Assembly (NCBI GenBank): GCA_902761055.1
Contig: CACWIS010000001.1
Location: 124,001-188,000, forward strand
From: Oscillospiraceae bacterium
GTDB taxonomy: Bacteria; Bacillota; Clostridia; Oscillospirales; Oscillospiraceae
Length of the DNA stretch: 64,000 nucleotides
Direction: 5' to 3'
Positions 53,122-60,883 of this stretch are shown in pieces. Position 1 is the stretch's first letter, and each line of letters starts with the position of its first letter. Position numbers and translations under genes: made by a program. The notes beneath the pieces are model-generated. The model saw only the letters and a list, made by a program, of their open reading frames with translations. It did no database searches and was not told the DNA's origin.

Positions 53122-53679
53122 ATGGAAGACGCAGCGATCGTCGATCTGTACTGGCAGCGTTCCGACAGGGCCCTGTCGGAAACCGACAAGAAATACGGCC
53201 GATACTGCCATTCGATCGCCTACCGCATCTGCGGGGCAGTCGAGGACGCGGAGGAATGTGTGAACGATACCTGGCTGCGGGCGTGGAACAGTATGCCCAC
53301 CGAGCGGCCCTCCGTATTGGGAGCATTCCTCGGCCGGATCACCCGAAACCTCGCCCTGGATCGCATCAAGGCGAGAAACACCGTCAAGCGCGGAGGAGGA
53401 CAGGCGCCGCTGGCGCTCAGCGAATTGGAGGACTGTATCCCCGGCGGAACGAGCCCGGAACAGGCCGTTGAGGAAAAAGAACTGGAGGCCGTGATCGGAC
53501 GCTTTGTTGCATCCCTGCCGAAAACAGAGAGAATCGTTTTTGTGCAGCGATACTTCTATCTTATTCCGATCGACGAGATCTCCCGGGAGCTCGGTTTTCA
53601 TCCCGGCAAGGTCAAAAGCATGCTGTTCCGCAGCCGTAAAAAGCTGCGGGCGGCCTTGGAAAAGGAGGGGCTGTCTTGA
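53122..53679 (+). CDS. ECF RNA polymerase sigma factor 2
   Basis: 185 residues, the same length as sigma factor 1 and clearly paralogous (MEDAAIVDLYWQRSDRAL; VEDAEECVNDTWLRAWNSMP). Region 2 is about 5-92 and region 4 ends with PIDEISRELGFHPGKVKSMLFRSRKKL. AAAGGAG lies before the ATG at 53122. It overlaps the following membrane-protein gene by four bases. Confidence 0.9.
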   Translation: MEDAAIVDLYWQRSDRALSETDKKYGRYCHSIAYRICGAVEDAEECVNDTWLRAWNSMPTERPSVLGAFLGRITRNLALDRIKARNTVKRGGGQAPLALSELEDCIPGGTSPEQAVEEKELEAVIGRFVASLPKTERIVFVQRYFYLIPIDEISRELGFHPGKVKSMLFRSRKKLRAALEKEGLS

Positions 53680-54530
53680 ACTCGCTGACACTTCTGCGCG
53701 CTATGAACGGCATTCATGAGGAGGATGTCATCATGGCTGGAAAACACTATTTTATCAACGATAAAAAAACGGTGCCCATCCGTGCGAAGCGGCTCGTCGC
53801 CTTTGCGATCGCCGCCGTGCTGATGCTCTCGCTGGGCATCGCGGCCTATGCGGCCTACAACGCGGTCTCGACGCCGGAGGCCGCCGAGAAGGTCGCGCGC
53901 GAGCAGATCGCACAGTGGCGGGAGCTCGGACTGCTCAACCCGAACGTGGACTTTGAGCGAGAGGCGGACAAGATCATTGAGATCGAGGAGGAACAGGGCG
54001 GCTCGGCCTGGTACGGGCGGCTGTTCCCCCACAGCTTCGACGTCAGCTGGTACTTCGGGCAGAATCCATACAGCTGCACGCTGAACATCGACACCCTGGG
54101 TGGGAAGATCATGTATGCAGACTTCTTTGCCCGGGCGGACGCCGATGCGGTGCCGACCGGCGAAGTCGAGTTGACCGTCGGGCCGGACGGAGAAACGAAA
54201 ACCTTTTATTACTATGAAAACTACGAGGATCTCCTTTCTCCCGGTCAAACGGTCGACGGCTTCTGCTCGGCGCTGGCCGAATACCGGGGCTATAACGGCT
54301 ACCGCCTGGCGGATCGGGGCGACGCCGTCTATACCGAGGAATACGCAGCGTTTTACGGCGCTGTGGACGGCTCAACGCGTATGACCGACATCTTGTGGGA
54401 CACGAGCGGGAATCACTATCTTGCCGTATTCTTTGACGGCGATCCCGAACAGGCGCCCGTGTATCTCGGTCTGATGCAGTATCCCGGCTTTGTCGGGATG
54501 GACGTCGGTATCCGTCACCCCGTCGGATAA
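53676..54530 (+). CDS. Membrane-anchored putative anti-sigma factor 2
   Basis: 284 residues with a TTG start at 53676, supported by GGAGGGG seven bases upstream and by the N terminus (MNSLTLLRAMNGIHEEDV), which mirrors that of the module 1 partner (MNREKLFDALAGIDERYV). One transmembrane helix at about 40-60. The extracellular domain differs from that of module 1, including an ELTVGPDGETKTFYYY strand. So the cytoplasmic part is conserved and the sensing part diverged. Confidence 0.7.
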   Translation: MNSLTLLRAMNGIHEEDVIMAGKHYFINDKKTVPIRAKRLVAFAIAAVLMLSLGIAAYAAYNAVSTPEAAEKVAREQIAQWRELGLLNPNVDFEREADKIIEIEEEQGGSAWYGRLFPHSFDVSWYFGQNPYSCTLNIDTLGGKIMYADFFARADADAVPTGEVELTVGPDGETKTFYYYENYEDLLSPGQTVDGFCSALAEYRGYNGYRLADRGDAVYTEEYAAFYGAVDGSTRMTDILWDTSGNHYLAVFFDGDPEQAPVYLGLMQYPGFVGMDVGIRHPVG

Positions 54531-54546
54531 GCCCGTCACCAAAAGG

Positions 54547-54586
54547 AAAGCCCGTCTCTTTCACAGAGAAAGAGACGGGCTTTTTT
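54547..54586. terminator. Bidirectional terminator between convergent units
   Basis: GCCCGTCTCTTTC with its complement around ACAGA, T6 on the plus side. Confidence 0.88.
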
Positions 54587-55323
54587 CATCTTTTTTTCAG
54601 CAGGAACGGGACGCCCTCGCCGTAGGGCGAGCCGGGGGTGCTCTGCTCCACGCGGCGGCGCAGCGCGCCGCGGTCGGCGATCGCCATGCCGGCGAGCCGG
54701 TCGATCCCGAAGTCCAGCAGCGCAGGGCACATCGGAACGGAAGGGCCGGTCAGGATCGTGATCGCGTTGCCGCAGAGCTCGAGCAGGTGCGGCAGCGTCT
54801 TGTTGACGAGCGAGCTGCCCGTGATGATCACGAGGTCGCAGCGCGGCAAAAGCAGGTCGCAGGCGCTGTCGGGGTAGTCCCCCTCCTGCGGCGCACGCTC
54901 GAGGCGATAGACCTCTTTCGCCTGCTCGCGCAGGCCCTTCGGGCCGCGCATGTGCCCGACGATGCCGACGGTGCGGCCGCGCAGGTCGATGCCCTCGGTG
55001 CTGTACTTTTCAAAGGGCTCGTAGCTGCCGAGCGTCTCGATGCGCGCAGGCGTGTTGTAAAAAGCGTTCGCCGCGGCGAGACCGAAGGACGCTTCCTCAA
55101 GGTTCCAGCTCTTTGCGGCGCGCGCCGCCTCGCAGAGCGGAAGGCCGTCGAGCGATCCGAACATCGGCGCGATGCTCGTCCCCTGTGTGAACATCGCCAT
55201 GCCGGAGCTGTCCGCGGTCTCGACGAGCGCCCACTGCTCGCCGCAGCGCGTGCGCTCGATCCGCTCCCCGGAGGCGACGCCGTCGATCAGCGCGTCATAG
55301 AGCGCGAAAAAATCATTCTTCAT
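54586..55323 (-). CDS. DUF364-type putative heavy-metal chelating protein
   Basis: 245 residues. The C-terminal half has a Rossmann-like part (VGIVGHMRGPKGLREQ, CDLVIITGSSLVNKTLP, ILTGPSVPMCPAL) typical of the DUF364/DUF4213 family, whose members are proposed metal or cofactor handlers. GFGRL-like glycine clusters lie in the N half. The start overlaps xdhC by 11 bases, so the products probably act together. The exact role is unknown. Confidence 0.75.
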   Translation of the reverse strand: MKNDFFALYDALIDGVASGERIERTRCGEQWALVETADSSGMAMFTQGTSIAPMFGSLDGLPLCEAARAAKSWNLEEASFGLAAANAFYNTPARIETLGSYEPFEKYSTEGIDLRGRTVGIVGHMRGPKGLREQAKEVYRLERAPQEGDYPDSACDLLLPRCDLVIITGSSLVNKTLPHLLELCGNAITILTGPSVPMCPALLDFGIDRLAGMAIADRGALRRRVEQSTPGSPYGEGVPFLLKKR

Positions 55324-56329
55324 TGCGTCTGGCGCGCAGTTCGATCAGCTGCGCGGCGATGGAGATCGCGATCTCCGCGGGGGTCTCCGCCTTGATATCG
55401 AGGCCGATGGGCGAGGTGATGCGCGCAAAGACCTCGTCGGCGAAGCCGTACTCCTCCTTGAGCTTCCGGTACACGCCCGCCTTTTTGCGCGCACTGCCGA
55501 TCACGCCGATATAGCAGGCGTCGGTCATCAGCAGCTGCGCCTGCACGACCGCGTCGAAGGCGTGGCCGCGCGTCAGCACGCAGGCGTAATCCTCTTCCGT
55601 GACAGTGACGCTGTCCGCGATATGCTCAAAGTCGCCGAGGATCACTTCCTCCGCATCCGGGAAGAGGGCGCGCGTGGCGAACTCCGGCCGGTCGTCCATC
55701 GCGACACAGCGGAAGCCGACGTGTGAGAGCACCGGGACGAGCTCCTGCGCCACATGGCCGCAGCCGAAGACATAGACGCGGCCCGAGGAGTTGATCTGCT
55801 CAACGTAGAGATCGCGCCCCTCCTTCTGTACGCGGCCGGGACGGCGGGAGAGTTCCCCCGCAAGCCAATCCGGCGCGCCGACGCCGACGAAGCCGTCCTC
55901 GCGCGTATAGAGGCCGATACGGCCCTTGTCCGCGATATCGCTGATGAGCCACAGATCGCGGCCGGAGGCGAAGTAGCCCTCCGCTTTTTCGGCGATCTCC
56001 AGCGTCTTTTCATCGCCCGCCGGGAGGAAGCCGAAGAAAACGCTGACCGCGCCGCCGCAGATCATGCCGAGATCCTCGACGTCGTTGCGCGTGAGATTGA
56101 AGCCGTGCTCGAAGGAGGCTTTTTCCTCCAGCACCTTCTGCGCCATCTGCTCGCTGCGGTATTCGACCGCGCCGCCGCCGATCGTGCCGCAGAGGCGGCC
56201 TTCTTTCCCGATCAGCATGCGCGCGCCCGCGCCGCGCGGCGTCGCCCCGGACGATGCGATGACCGTGACGAGCGCCAGATCCTCCCCGGCGCGCAGGCGC
56301 TCGGAGATCAGACGGAACATTTTTCTCAT
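55313..56329 (-). CDS. XdhC/CoxI family protein
   Basis: 338 residues. The N-terminal XdhC domain has VTVIASSGATPRGAGARML and GTIGGGAVEYR; the C-terminal Rossmann domain has YVFGCGHVAQELVPVL and CVLTRGHAFD, ending in ITSPIGLDIKAETPAEIAISI. XdhC binds molybdenum cofactor and inserts sulfur (or, in related systems, may supply selenium) for molybdenum hydroxylases. No such enzyme is in the window. AAGGAG lies 9 bases upstream of the ATG. Confidence 0.9.
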   Translation of the reverse strand: MRKMFRLISERLRAGEDLALVTVIASSGATPRGAGARMLIGKEGRLCGTIGGGAVEYRSEQMAQKVLEEKASFEHGFNLTRNDVEDLGMICGGAVSVFFGFLPAGDEKTLEIAEKAEGYFASGRDLWLISDIADKGRIGLYTREDGFVGVGAPDWLAGELSRRPGRVQKEGRDLYVEQINSSGRVYVFGCGHVAQELVPVLSHVGFRCVAMDDRPEFATRALFPDAEEVILGDFEHIADSVTVTEEDYACVLTRGHAFDAVVQAQLLMTDACYIGVIGSARKKAGVYRKLKEEYGFADEVFARITSPIGLDIKAETPAEIAISIAAQLIELRARRNEE

Positions 56330-56335
56330 GTGGCA

Positions 56336-57550
56336 TTACTCCTTTGTACGCTGTAAGGATTTGATTTCCCGACACTCGAGATAATAGCGCTTCTCCTCGG
56401 CGAGGCCCATGGAAAAGGTCTTGCGCGGAAGGACGCCGCTTTTCCCGATGCTGTCAAAAAGCGTATTTTTGTCGATGGGAGGCATCAGAAAAGCGATCGA
56501 GCGCTCCTGCCGCGAAAGCGCGACGGCCACGTCGCCGCCGTGGATATAGTCGATCTCGCCGCCGTGCGCTTCGAGCCAGGCGTCGAGCGCCCGCTGCAGC
56601 GCGGCGAGCGGAAGCGTATCCGGGCCGAAGCAGAGCGTCCCGCTCTTTTCCGCCGCATGCCATTCGACCGGCGCCCCGCCGCGCGCACAGCCCTTTTGCA
56701 GCGTCGCGAGCAGCGCTTCCGGTTCGACGTTCCGTACGATGCGGTGGATCGGCTCGAAGCGCTGCGCGGGGTCGAACAGGTTTTCCAGCTCGACCGTCGC
56801 ATAGCGCGCCGGATGCTCCGTCCCGGCAAGGCTCGGATCCTTTGCCTTCAGCGCCTCCCAGCAGGACTTTGCGGCCGCGAGCGAGTGGTTTCCGTCGCCG
56901 ACGGCATAGCAGAAGCCGCCGTCCGTGCCGCGCTCGTATGCGGCGAGCGCCGCGTCGAAGCGTGCGGCCGCCGCGCCGCCGACCAGGTAGCCGGCCAGAT
57001 GGCCGCCGCCCTGCATCAGCTCGAGCTCGTAGAGCTTCTCCCCTCTTTCCGCGTTCTCGAGCAAAGCGCAGGTCGGATCGCTGCACAGCAGCAGGACATG
57101 GGACAGCTCAAGCGCCGCGTCCTCGCGGATGCGGACGCGCGGCGGGATGCGTGAGACGACGGTCCTCTCCGTCGCGCGGACCGGCGTGCGTGCGTCCTCA
57201 CGGTAGTCGTATTGCTCGAGGTCGAGGAGACAGATCACACCGCGGCGGACCGTTCCGTCATGCAGCGTGCGTTCGACAAGGATGTAAGCCTCGGGGATGC
57301 GGCGGAAGATTTCCCGGGAAAGGTATTCCTCCATCGTCCGGTCGATAGCCGCGATCCGCTCCGCGTCGTTCCCGCCGAGCTCCGCCTCCGGCAGGATGAT
57401 GTGATATGCAGAGGGCGCGTCGCCGACGAGGAGCGCCGTCCGACGCCAGTAGTCCGGCTGCGAAGTGAACTGGTCACAGGCGACGACCGGCCATTTATTC
57501 AGAAACTGATCCTCCGGGATCAAGAAAGTACCGCGTTTCAAAACAGGCAT
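56336..57550 (-). CDS. DUF1015 family protein
   Basis: 404 residues of the widespread DUF1015 family, function unknown. The family signature YAVGDGNHSLAAAK (about 216-229) is present, with SYDVI-like YHIILPE early and a long alpha/beta body. First gene of a three-gene unit (DUF1015, xdhC, DUF364) with a TGGTATAAT extended -10 promoter. It ends with TAA inside the xdhC ribosome binding site. Confidence 0.83.
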   Translation of the reverse strand: MPVLKRGTFLIPEDQFLNKWPVVACDQFTSQPDYWRRTALLVGDAPSAYHIILPEAELGGNDAERIAAIDRTMEEYLSREIFRRIPEAYILVERTLHDGTVRRGVICLLDLEQYDYREDARTPVRATERTVVSRIPPRVRIREDAALELSHVLLLCSDPTCALLENAERGEKLYELELMQGGGHLAGYLVGGAAAARFDAALAAYERGTDGGFCYAVGDGNHSLAAAKSCWEALKAKDPSLAGTEHPARYATVELENLFDPAQRFEPIHRIVRNVEPEALLATLQKGCARGGAPVEWHAAEKSGTLCFGPDTLPLAALQRALDAWLEAHGGEIDYIHGGDVAVALSRQERSIAFLMPPIDKNTLFDSIGKSGVLPRKTFSMGLAEEKRYYLECREIKSLQRTKE

Positions 57551-57586
57551 CCGACATCCCTCATTTGCAGCCGCTTTTTGAGATCA

Positions 57587-57595
57587 TTATACCAT
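57587..57595 (-). promoter_or_regulatory. Extended -10 promoter of the DUF1015 operon
   Basis: TGGTATAAT on the minus strand. A TTGACA seven bases upstream is too close to act as the -35, so an extended -10 is assumed. Confidence 0.6.
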
Positions 57596-57608
57596 CTCTG
57601 TCAAGAAA

Positions 57609-57640
57609 AAAGAGGAAGCCGGATATGACCCGGCTTCCGT
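57609..57640 (-). terminator. Terminator after glmM
   Basis: GGAAGCCGG with CCGGCTTCC, seven-base loop, then TCT6 on the minus strand. Confidence 0.9.
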
Positions 57641-57651
57641 GAGAGATCGGA

Positions 57652-58998
57652 TTATGCGAGGTGTCCCTTGGACGCGATGACCGCGATCACGTCGTCAACA
57701 TATTTCTCGCAGATCTCCTTCGTCCCGGCCTCAACCATGACGCGGATGACCGGCTCGGTCCCGCTCTCGCGCACAAGGATGCGGCCCGTGTCGCCGAGTT
57801 CTTCGCCGACCTTTCTGACCGCCGCCTGCACGTCGGGGTCGTTCTGCGCCTCAGGCTTGGATTTGACGCGGACGTTCTTGAGCACCTGCGGGTAAAACAC
57901 GACGGGCGCGGCGAGTTCGCTCATCGGCTTCTCTCTGTCGAGCATGACCTCCATCAGCTTCAGGCTCGTCAGGATGCCGTCGCCGGTCGTGGCATGCTCG
58001 GTAAAGATCACGTGGCCGGACTGCTCGCCGCCGATCTTGTGGCCGTTCTGGACCATATTCTCATAGACGTATTTGTCGCCGACCTTGGTCTTCTCGTAGC
58101 CGACGCCCACGGCGTCGAGCGCCTTGTAAAGGCCGAAGTTCGACATGACCGTCGTGACGACCTTGTTGTTGGCGAGCTTGCCGTGCTCCTTCATGTAAAG
58201 GCCGCAGATATAGATCGTATGGTCGCCGGTCACGACATTGCCCTTTTCGTCGACGCAGATGCAGCGGTCGGCGTCGCCGTCATAGGCAAAGCCGACGTCC
58301 AGGCCCTTGTCGACGACGAATCTCTGCAGATGCTCGATATGCGTGCTGCCGCAATTGGTGTTGATGTTATAGCCGTCCGGCTCCGCGCTCATGACGTAGG
58401 TCTTTGCGCCGAGCGCGTCGAAGACGCTCTTGGCGATCTGCCAGGCGGCGCCGTTGGCGACGTCGAGACCGACCTTGACGTCCTTGAAGCTGAAGCGGGA
58501 GAGCGAGATCAGGTAGCCGATGTAGCGGTTGCGGCCCGCAACGTAGTCGACGGTGCGGCCGATCTGCTCGCGCTCGGCAAGCGGCAGCTCGAGCTTGCCG
58601 TCGATGTAGTCCTCGATGCCAAGCAGCGTCTCCTCGTCCATCTTCTCGCCGTTGTTGTTGACGATCTTGATGCCGTTGTCGTAGAAGGGGTTGTGCGAGG
58701 CGGAGATCATGATGCCGCAGTCGAAATCGTCCACGCGCGCGATATAGGACACGGAGGGCGTCGTCGTGACGTGCATGATGTAGGCGTCCGCGCCCGAGGC
58801 CATCAGGCCCGCGCAGAGCGCGTATTCGAACATATAGCTCGAGCGGCGGGTGTCCTTGCCGATGACGACCTTGGCTTTTTTATTCAGCCTTGCGCCGTAG
58901 TACCAGCCGAGATAGCGGCCGATCTTGATGGCGTGCTCATAGTTGAGATCCTTGTTGGCTTCGCCGCGGAAGCCGTCGGTGCCGAAGTATTTACCCAT
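57652..58998 (-). CDS. glmM: Phosphoglucosamine mutase
   Basis: Converts glucosamine-6-phosphate to glucosamine-1-phosphate for UDP-GlcNAc synthesis. It has 448 residues: KYFGTDGFRGEAN at the N terminus, the phosphoserine loop ISASHNPFYDNGIK (about 100-113), the metal loop YDGDADRCI and the C-terminal RESGTEPVIRVMVE. Third gene of the glmS-ribozyme operon; starts two bases after the nagB stop. Confidence 0.96.
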   Translation of the reverse strand: MGKYFGTDGFRGEANKDLNYEHAIKIGRYLGWYYGARLNKKAKVVIGKDTRRSSYMFEYALCAGLMASGADAYIMHVTTTPSVSYIARVDDFDCGIMISASHNPFYDNGIKIVNNNGEKMDEETLLGIEDYIDGKLELPLAEREQIGRTVDYVAGRNRYIGYLISLSRFSFKDVKVGLDVANGAAWQIAKSVFDALGAKTYVMSAEPDGYNINTNCGSTHIEHLQRFVVDKGLDVGFAYDGDADRCICVDEKGNVVTGDHTIYICGLYMKEHGKLANNKVVTTVMSNFGLYKALDAVGVGYEKTKVGDKYVYENMVQNGHKIGGEQSGHVIFTEHATTGDGILTSLKLMEVMLDREKPMSELAAPVVFYPQVLKNVRVKSKPEAQNDPDVQAAVRKVGEELGDTGRILVRESGTEPVIRVMVEAGTKEICEKYVDDVIAVIASKGHLA

Positions 58999-58999
58999 A

Positions 59000-59791
59000 T
59001 TACAGTCTCTCTTTCCTTTCGATATCCAGGAAATATTTGTACGTGTCGACGGTCAGCTCGCCGCAGGCGGCCTCGTCGCAGGCGATGATCGCGCCGTTGT
59101 GCATCTGCAGGGCGCTGCAGGTCCACTTGTGGCTGACGTTGCCCTCGACCGTGGCGGCAAGCGCGCGGGCCTTGTTGTGGCCGCTGATGAGCACGAGGAC
59201 TTCCCTGGAGTCCGTGACCGTGCCGATGCCGACGGAGAGCGCCTGGGCGGGGACCTTCTCAGGATCGCCGCCGAAGAAGCGGCTGTTGACGATGCGCGTG
59301 TCGGTCGTGAGATCGCGCACGCCGGTGCGGGACGTCAGCGAGGTGAAGGGCTCGTTGAAGGCCAGGTGGCCGTCCACGCCGATGCCGCCCATGAAGAGGT
59401 CGATGCCGCCGTAGGAGGCGATCTTTTCCTCATAGCGGGCGCACTCGCCCTCCGGATCGTCGGTCATGCCGTTGAGGATGTTGATGTTCTCCGGCTTCAT
59501 GTCCACGAGATGATCGAAGAAAGTGTCGTGCATGAAGTACCAGTAGCTCTGGTCGTGCTCGCGCGGCAGGCCGAGATACTCGTCCATGTTGAAGGTCACG
59601 ACGTTGGCGAAGGAGAGCTCGCCCGCCTTGTTCATGCGGATCAGCTCCTTGTAAACGCCGATCGGGGACGAGCCGGTCGGCAGGCCGAGAACGAAGGGCC
59701 TGTCTTCTTTGTGGGCCCTGATCTTCGCGGCGATGTAAGCGGCCGCCCATTTGCTCATTTTATCGTAGTTGTCCTGAATAATGACTCTCAT
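59000..59791 (-). CDS. nagB: Glucosamine-6-phosphate deaminase/isomerase
   Basis: Interconverts glucosamine-6-phosphate and fructose-6-phosphate plus ammonia. It has 263 residues with LGLPTGSSPIGVYKELIR, FNMDEYLGLPREHDQSY, and the catalytic GGIGVDGHLAFNEP. All expected motif residues are present. It is placed in a biosynthetic operon ahead of glmM and behind a glmS ribozyme, which suggests it may run toward GlcN6P here. GGAG lies 9 bases before the ATG at 59791. Confidence 0.94.
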   Translation of the reverse strand: MRVIIQDNYDKMSKWAAAYIAAKIRAHKEDRPFVLGLPTGSSPIGVYKELIRMNKAGELSFANVVTFNMDEYLGLPREHDQSYWYFMHDTFFDHLVDMKPENINILNGMTDDPEGECARYEEKIASYGGIDLFMGGIGVDGHLAFNEPFTSLTSRTGVRDLTTDTRIVNSRFFGGDPEKVPAQALSVGIGTVTDSREVLVLISGHNKARALAATVEGNVSHKWTCSALQMHNGAIIACDEAACGELTVDTYKYFLDIERKERL

Positions 59792-59810
59792 TTGATGTGC
59801 TCCTTGCCCT

Positions 59811-60467
59811 TCAGATTTTTTCAACGATCACGCCGTTGTCTTTGAAAATGCTGTTCTCCGGGACGACGCCGCGAACGCAGGAGGTCGGATAGATATTGCT
59901 GTGGCGGCCGACGACCGTGCCGGGATTGCACACGCTGTTGCAGCCCACTTCCACATAGTCGCCGAGCATCGCGCCGAACTTCTTGATGCCGGTCTCGATC
60001 TGCTCGGTGCCGTTGTGGACGACGACGAGCTTCTTGTCGGACTTGACGTTCGAGGTGATGGAGCCCGCGCCCATGTGCGAATAGTAGCCGAGGATCGAAT
60101 CGCCGACGTAGTTGTAATGCGGGGTCTGGACGTGGTCGAAAAGGATCACGTTCTTCAGCTCCACGCTGTTGCCGACGACGCAGTTCGCGCCGACGAGCGC
60201 CGAGCCGCGGATGAACGCGCAGTGCCGCACCTCGGTCTCCGGGCCGATGATGCAGGGCGCGCCGAGATAAGCGCTCGGGAAGACCTTGGCGGTCTTGTGC
60301 ACCCAGACGTGCTCGGCGACTTCTTCATAGTCCTCGCCCAGCGTGGGGCCGAGCTGCAGGATGAACTCCTTGATCCCCTTGAGCGCTTCCCAGGGGTAAG
60401 TGAACTGCAAAAGATAATCTTTTGCAAGCGTATGGTCGAGATCGTACAGATCTTTTATCGTATACAT
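59811..60467 (-). CDS. Left-handed beta-helix acyltransferase, GlmU C-terminal-like
   Basis: 218 residues: a helical start of about 40, then hexapeptide repeats (VGNSVELKNVILFDHV, GDYVEVGCNSVCNPGTVVG). It matches the acetyltransferase half of GlmU, including the position of its catalytic His (TPHYNYVGDSILG) and GAGSITSNV. There is no nucleotidyltransferase domain. A likely role is acetylation of GlcN1P, inferred from the fold and from the glmM neighbour. AAAGGAAAG precedes the ATG at 60467. First gene of the operon after the ribozyme. Confidence 0.85.
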   Translation of the reverse strand: MYTIKDLYDLDHTLAKDYLLQFTYPWEALKGIKEFILQLGPTLGEDYEEVAEHVWVHKTAKVFPSAYLGAPCIIGPETEVRHCAFIRGSALVGANCVVGNSVELKNVILFDHVQTPHYNYVGDSILGYYSHMGAGSITSNVKSDKKLVVVHNGTEQIETGIKKFGAMLGDYVEVGCNSVCNPGTVVGRHSNIYPTSCVRGVVPENSIFKDNGVIVEKI

Positions 60468-60513
60468 CGTTGCTTTCCTTTCCGTAAGGATTCGGCAAAA
60501 AGCCGTATCGGCG

Positions 60514-60649
60514 TCAAGAGAGGCTCTGTTACAGTGTTCATTCTGCTTTTTCTTCTCTCTCTGACGGCCCGCCGATCCTGGCCGTGACAGCATCCGCCGA
60601 GTCTTTCGACAACTGTCAGTCCTCGTCAACCGCTTCGGGTCCCGGCGCT
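60514..60649 (-). ncRNA. glmS ribozyme (GlcN6P-activated self-cleaving RNA)
   Basis: On the minus strand, cleavage is expected between A (60649) and G (60648), at TTA|GCGCC. Downstream features match the family: GCGCCGGGACC, then GTTGACGAGG, a paired GACAG/CTGTC, TTGTCGAAAGACTCGGCGGATGC split across loops, P3 around CGGCC/GGCCG, and a P4-like AGAGAG/CTCTCT arm. Binding GlcN6P triggers self-cleavage and mRNA decay. Here it controls the acyltransferase-nagB-glmM operon. Confidence 0.93.
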
Positions 60650-60737
60650 AATAACGCTCCCTGCTCCTTTCCGGACCGTTATTTTACTTCTCTGAACGGG
60701 TCCGCATCAGAGATCGGGCCCTTTCAAATTCTAATGT

Positions 60738-60766
60738 ATTATACTCTATATCCTGCTGAAAATCAA
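60738..60766 (-). promoter_or_regulatory. Promoter of the glmS-ribozyme operon
   Basis: TTGATT, 17-base spacer, perfect TATAAT on the minus strand. About 80 transcribed bases with a TCTCTGA/TCAGAGA hairpin come before the ribozyme cleavage site. Confidence 0.87.
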
Positions 60767-60784
60767 TGAAAAACTGTTTGGAAC

Positions 60785-60798
60785 CACAAGGCCTTGTG
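60785..60798. repeat. 14-bp perfect palindrome, candidate operator
   Basis: CACAAGGCCTTGTG, fully self-complementary, between the -35 elements of the divergent amino-sugar operon and the ROK-like gene. Confidence 0.55.
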
Positions 60799-60829
60799 TC
60801 AGCGCGATCCGTGCCGGCGCATAATCTGT

Positions 60830-60858
60830 TTGTAATCGGCGGCGGGACGTGGTATGCT
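60830..60858 (+). promoter_or_regulatory. Promoter of the ROK-like gene
   Basis: TTGTAA, 17-base spacer, TATGCT, then AGGAGG before the ATG. Confidence 0.65.
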
Positions 60859-60883
60859 TGAAAAAAAAACAGGAGGCTGTTTC

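Noticed and set aside
57582-57610. TTGACA seven bases before TATAAT upstream of the DUF1015 gene
   Set aside because: A spacer of seven bases cannot form a sigma-A promoter, so an extended -10 was called instead.
60503-60520. Short GCCG-ATA-CGGC hairpin followed by T5 after the glmS ribozyme
   Set aside because: The stem has only four pairs. It could be part of the ribozyme's 3' end and is too weak to call as a terminator.
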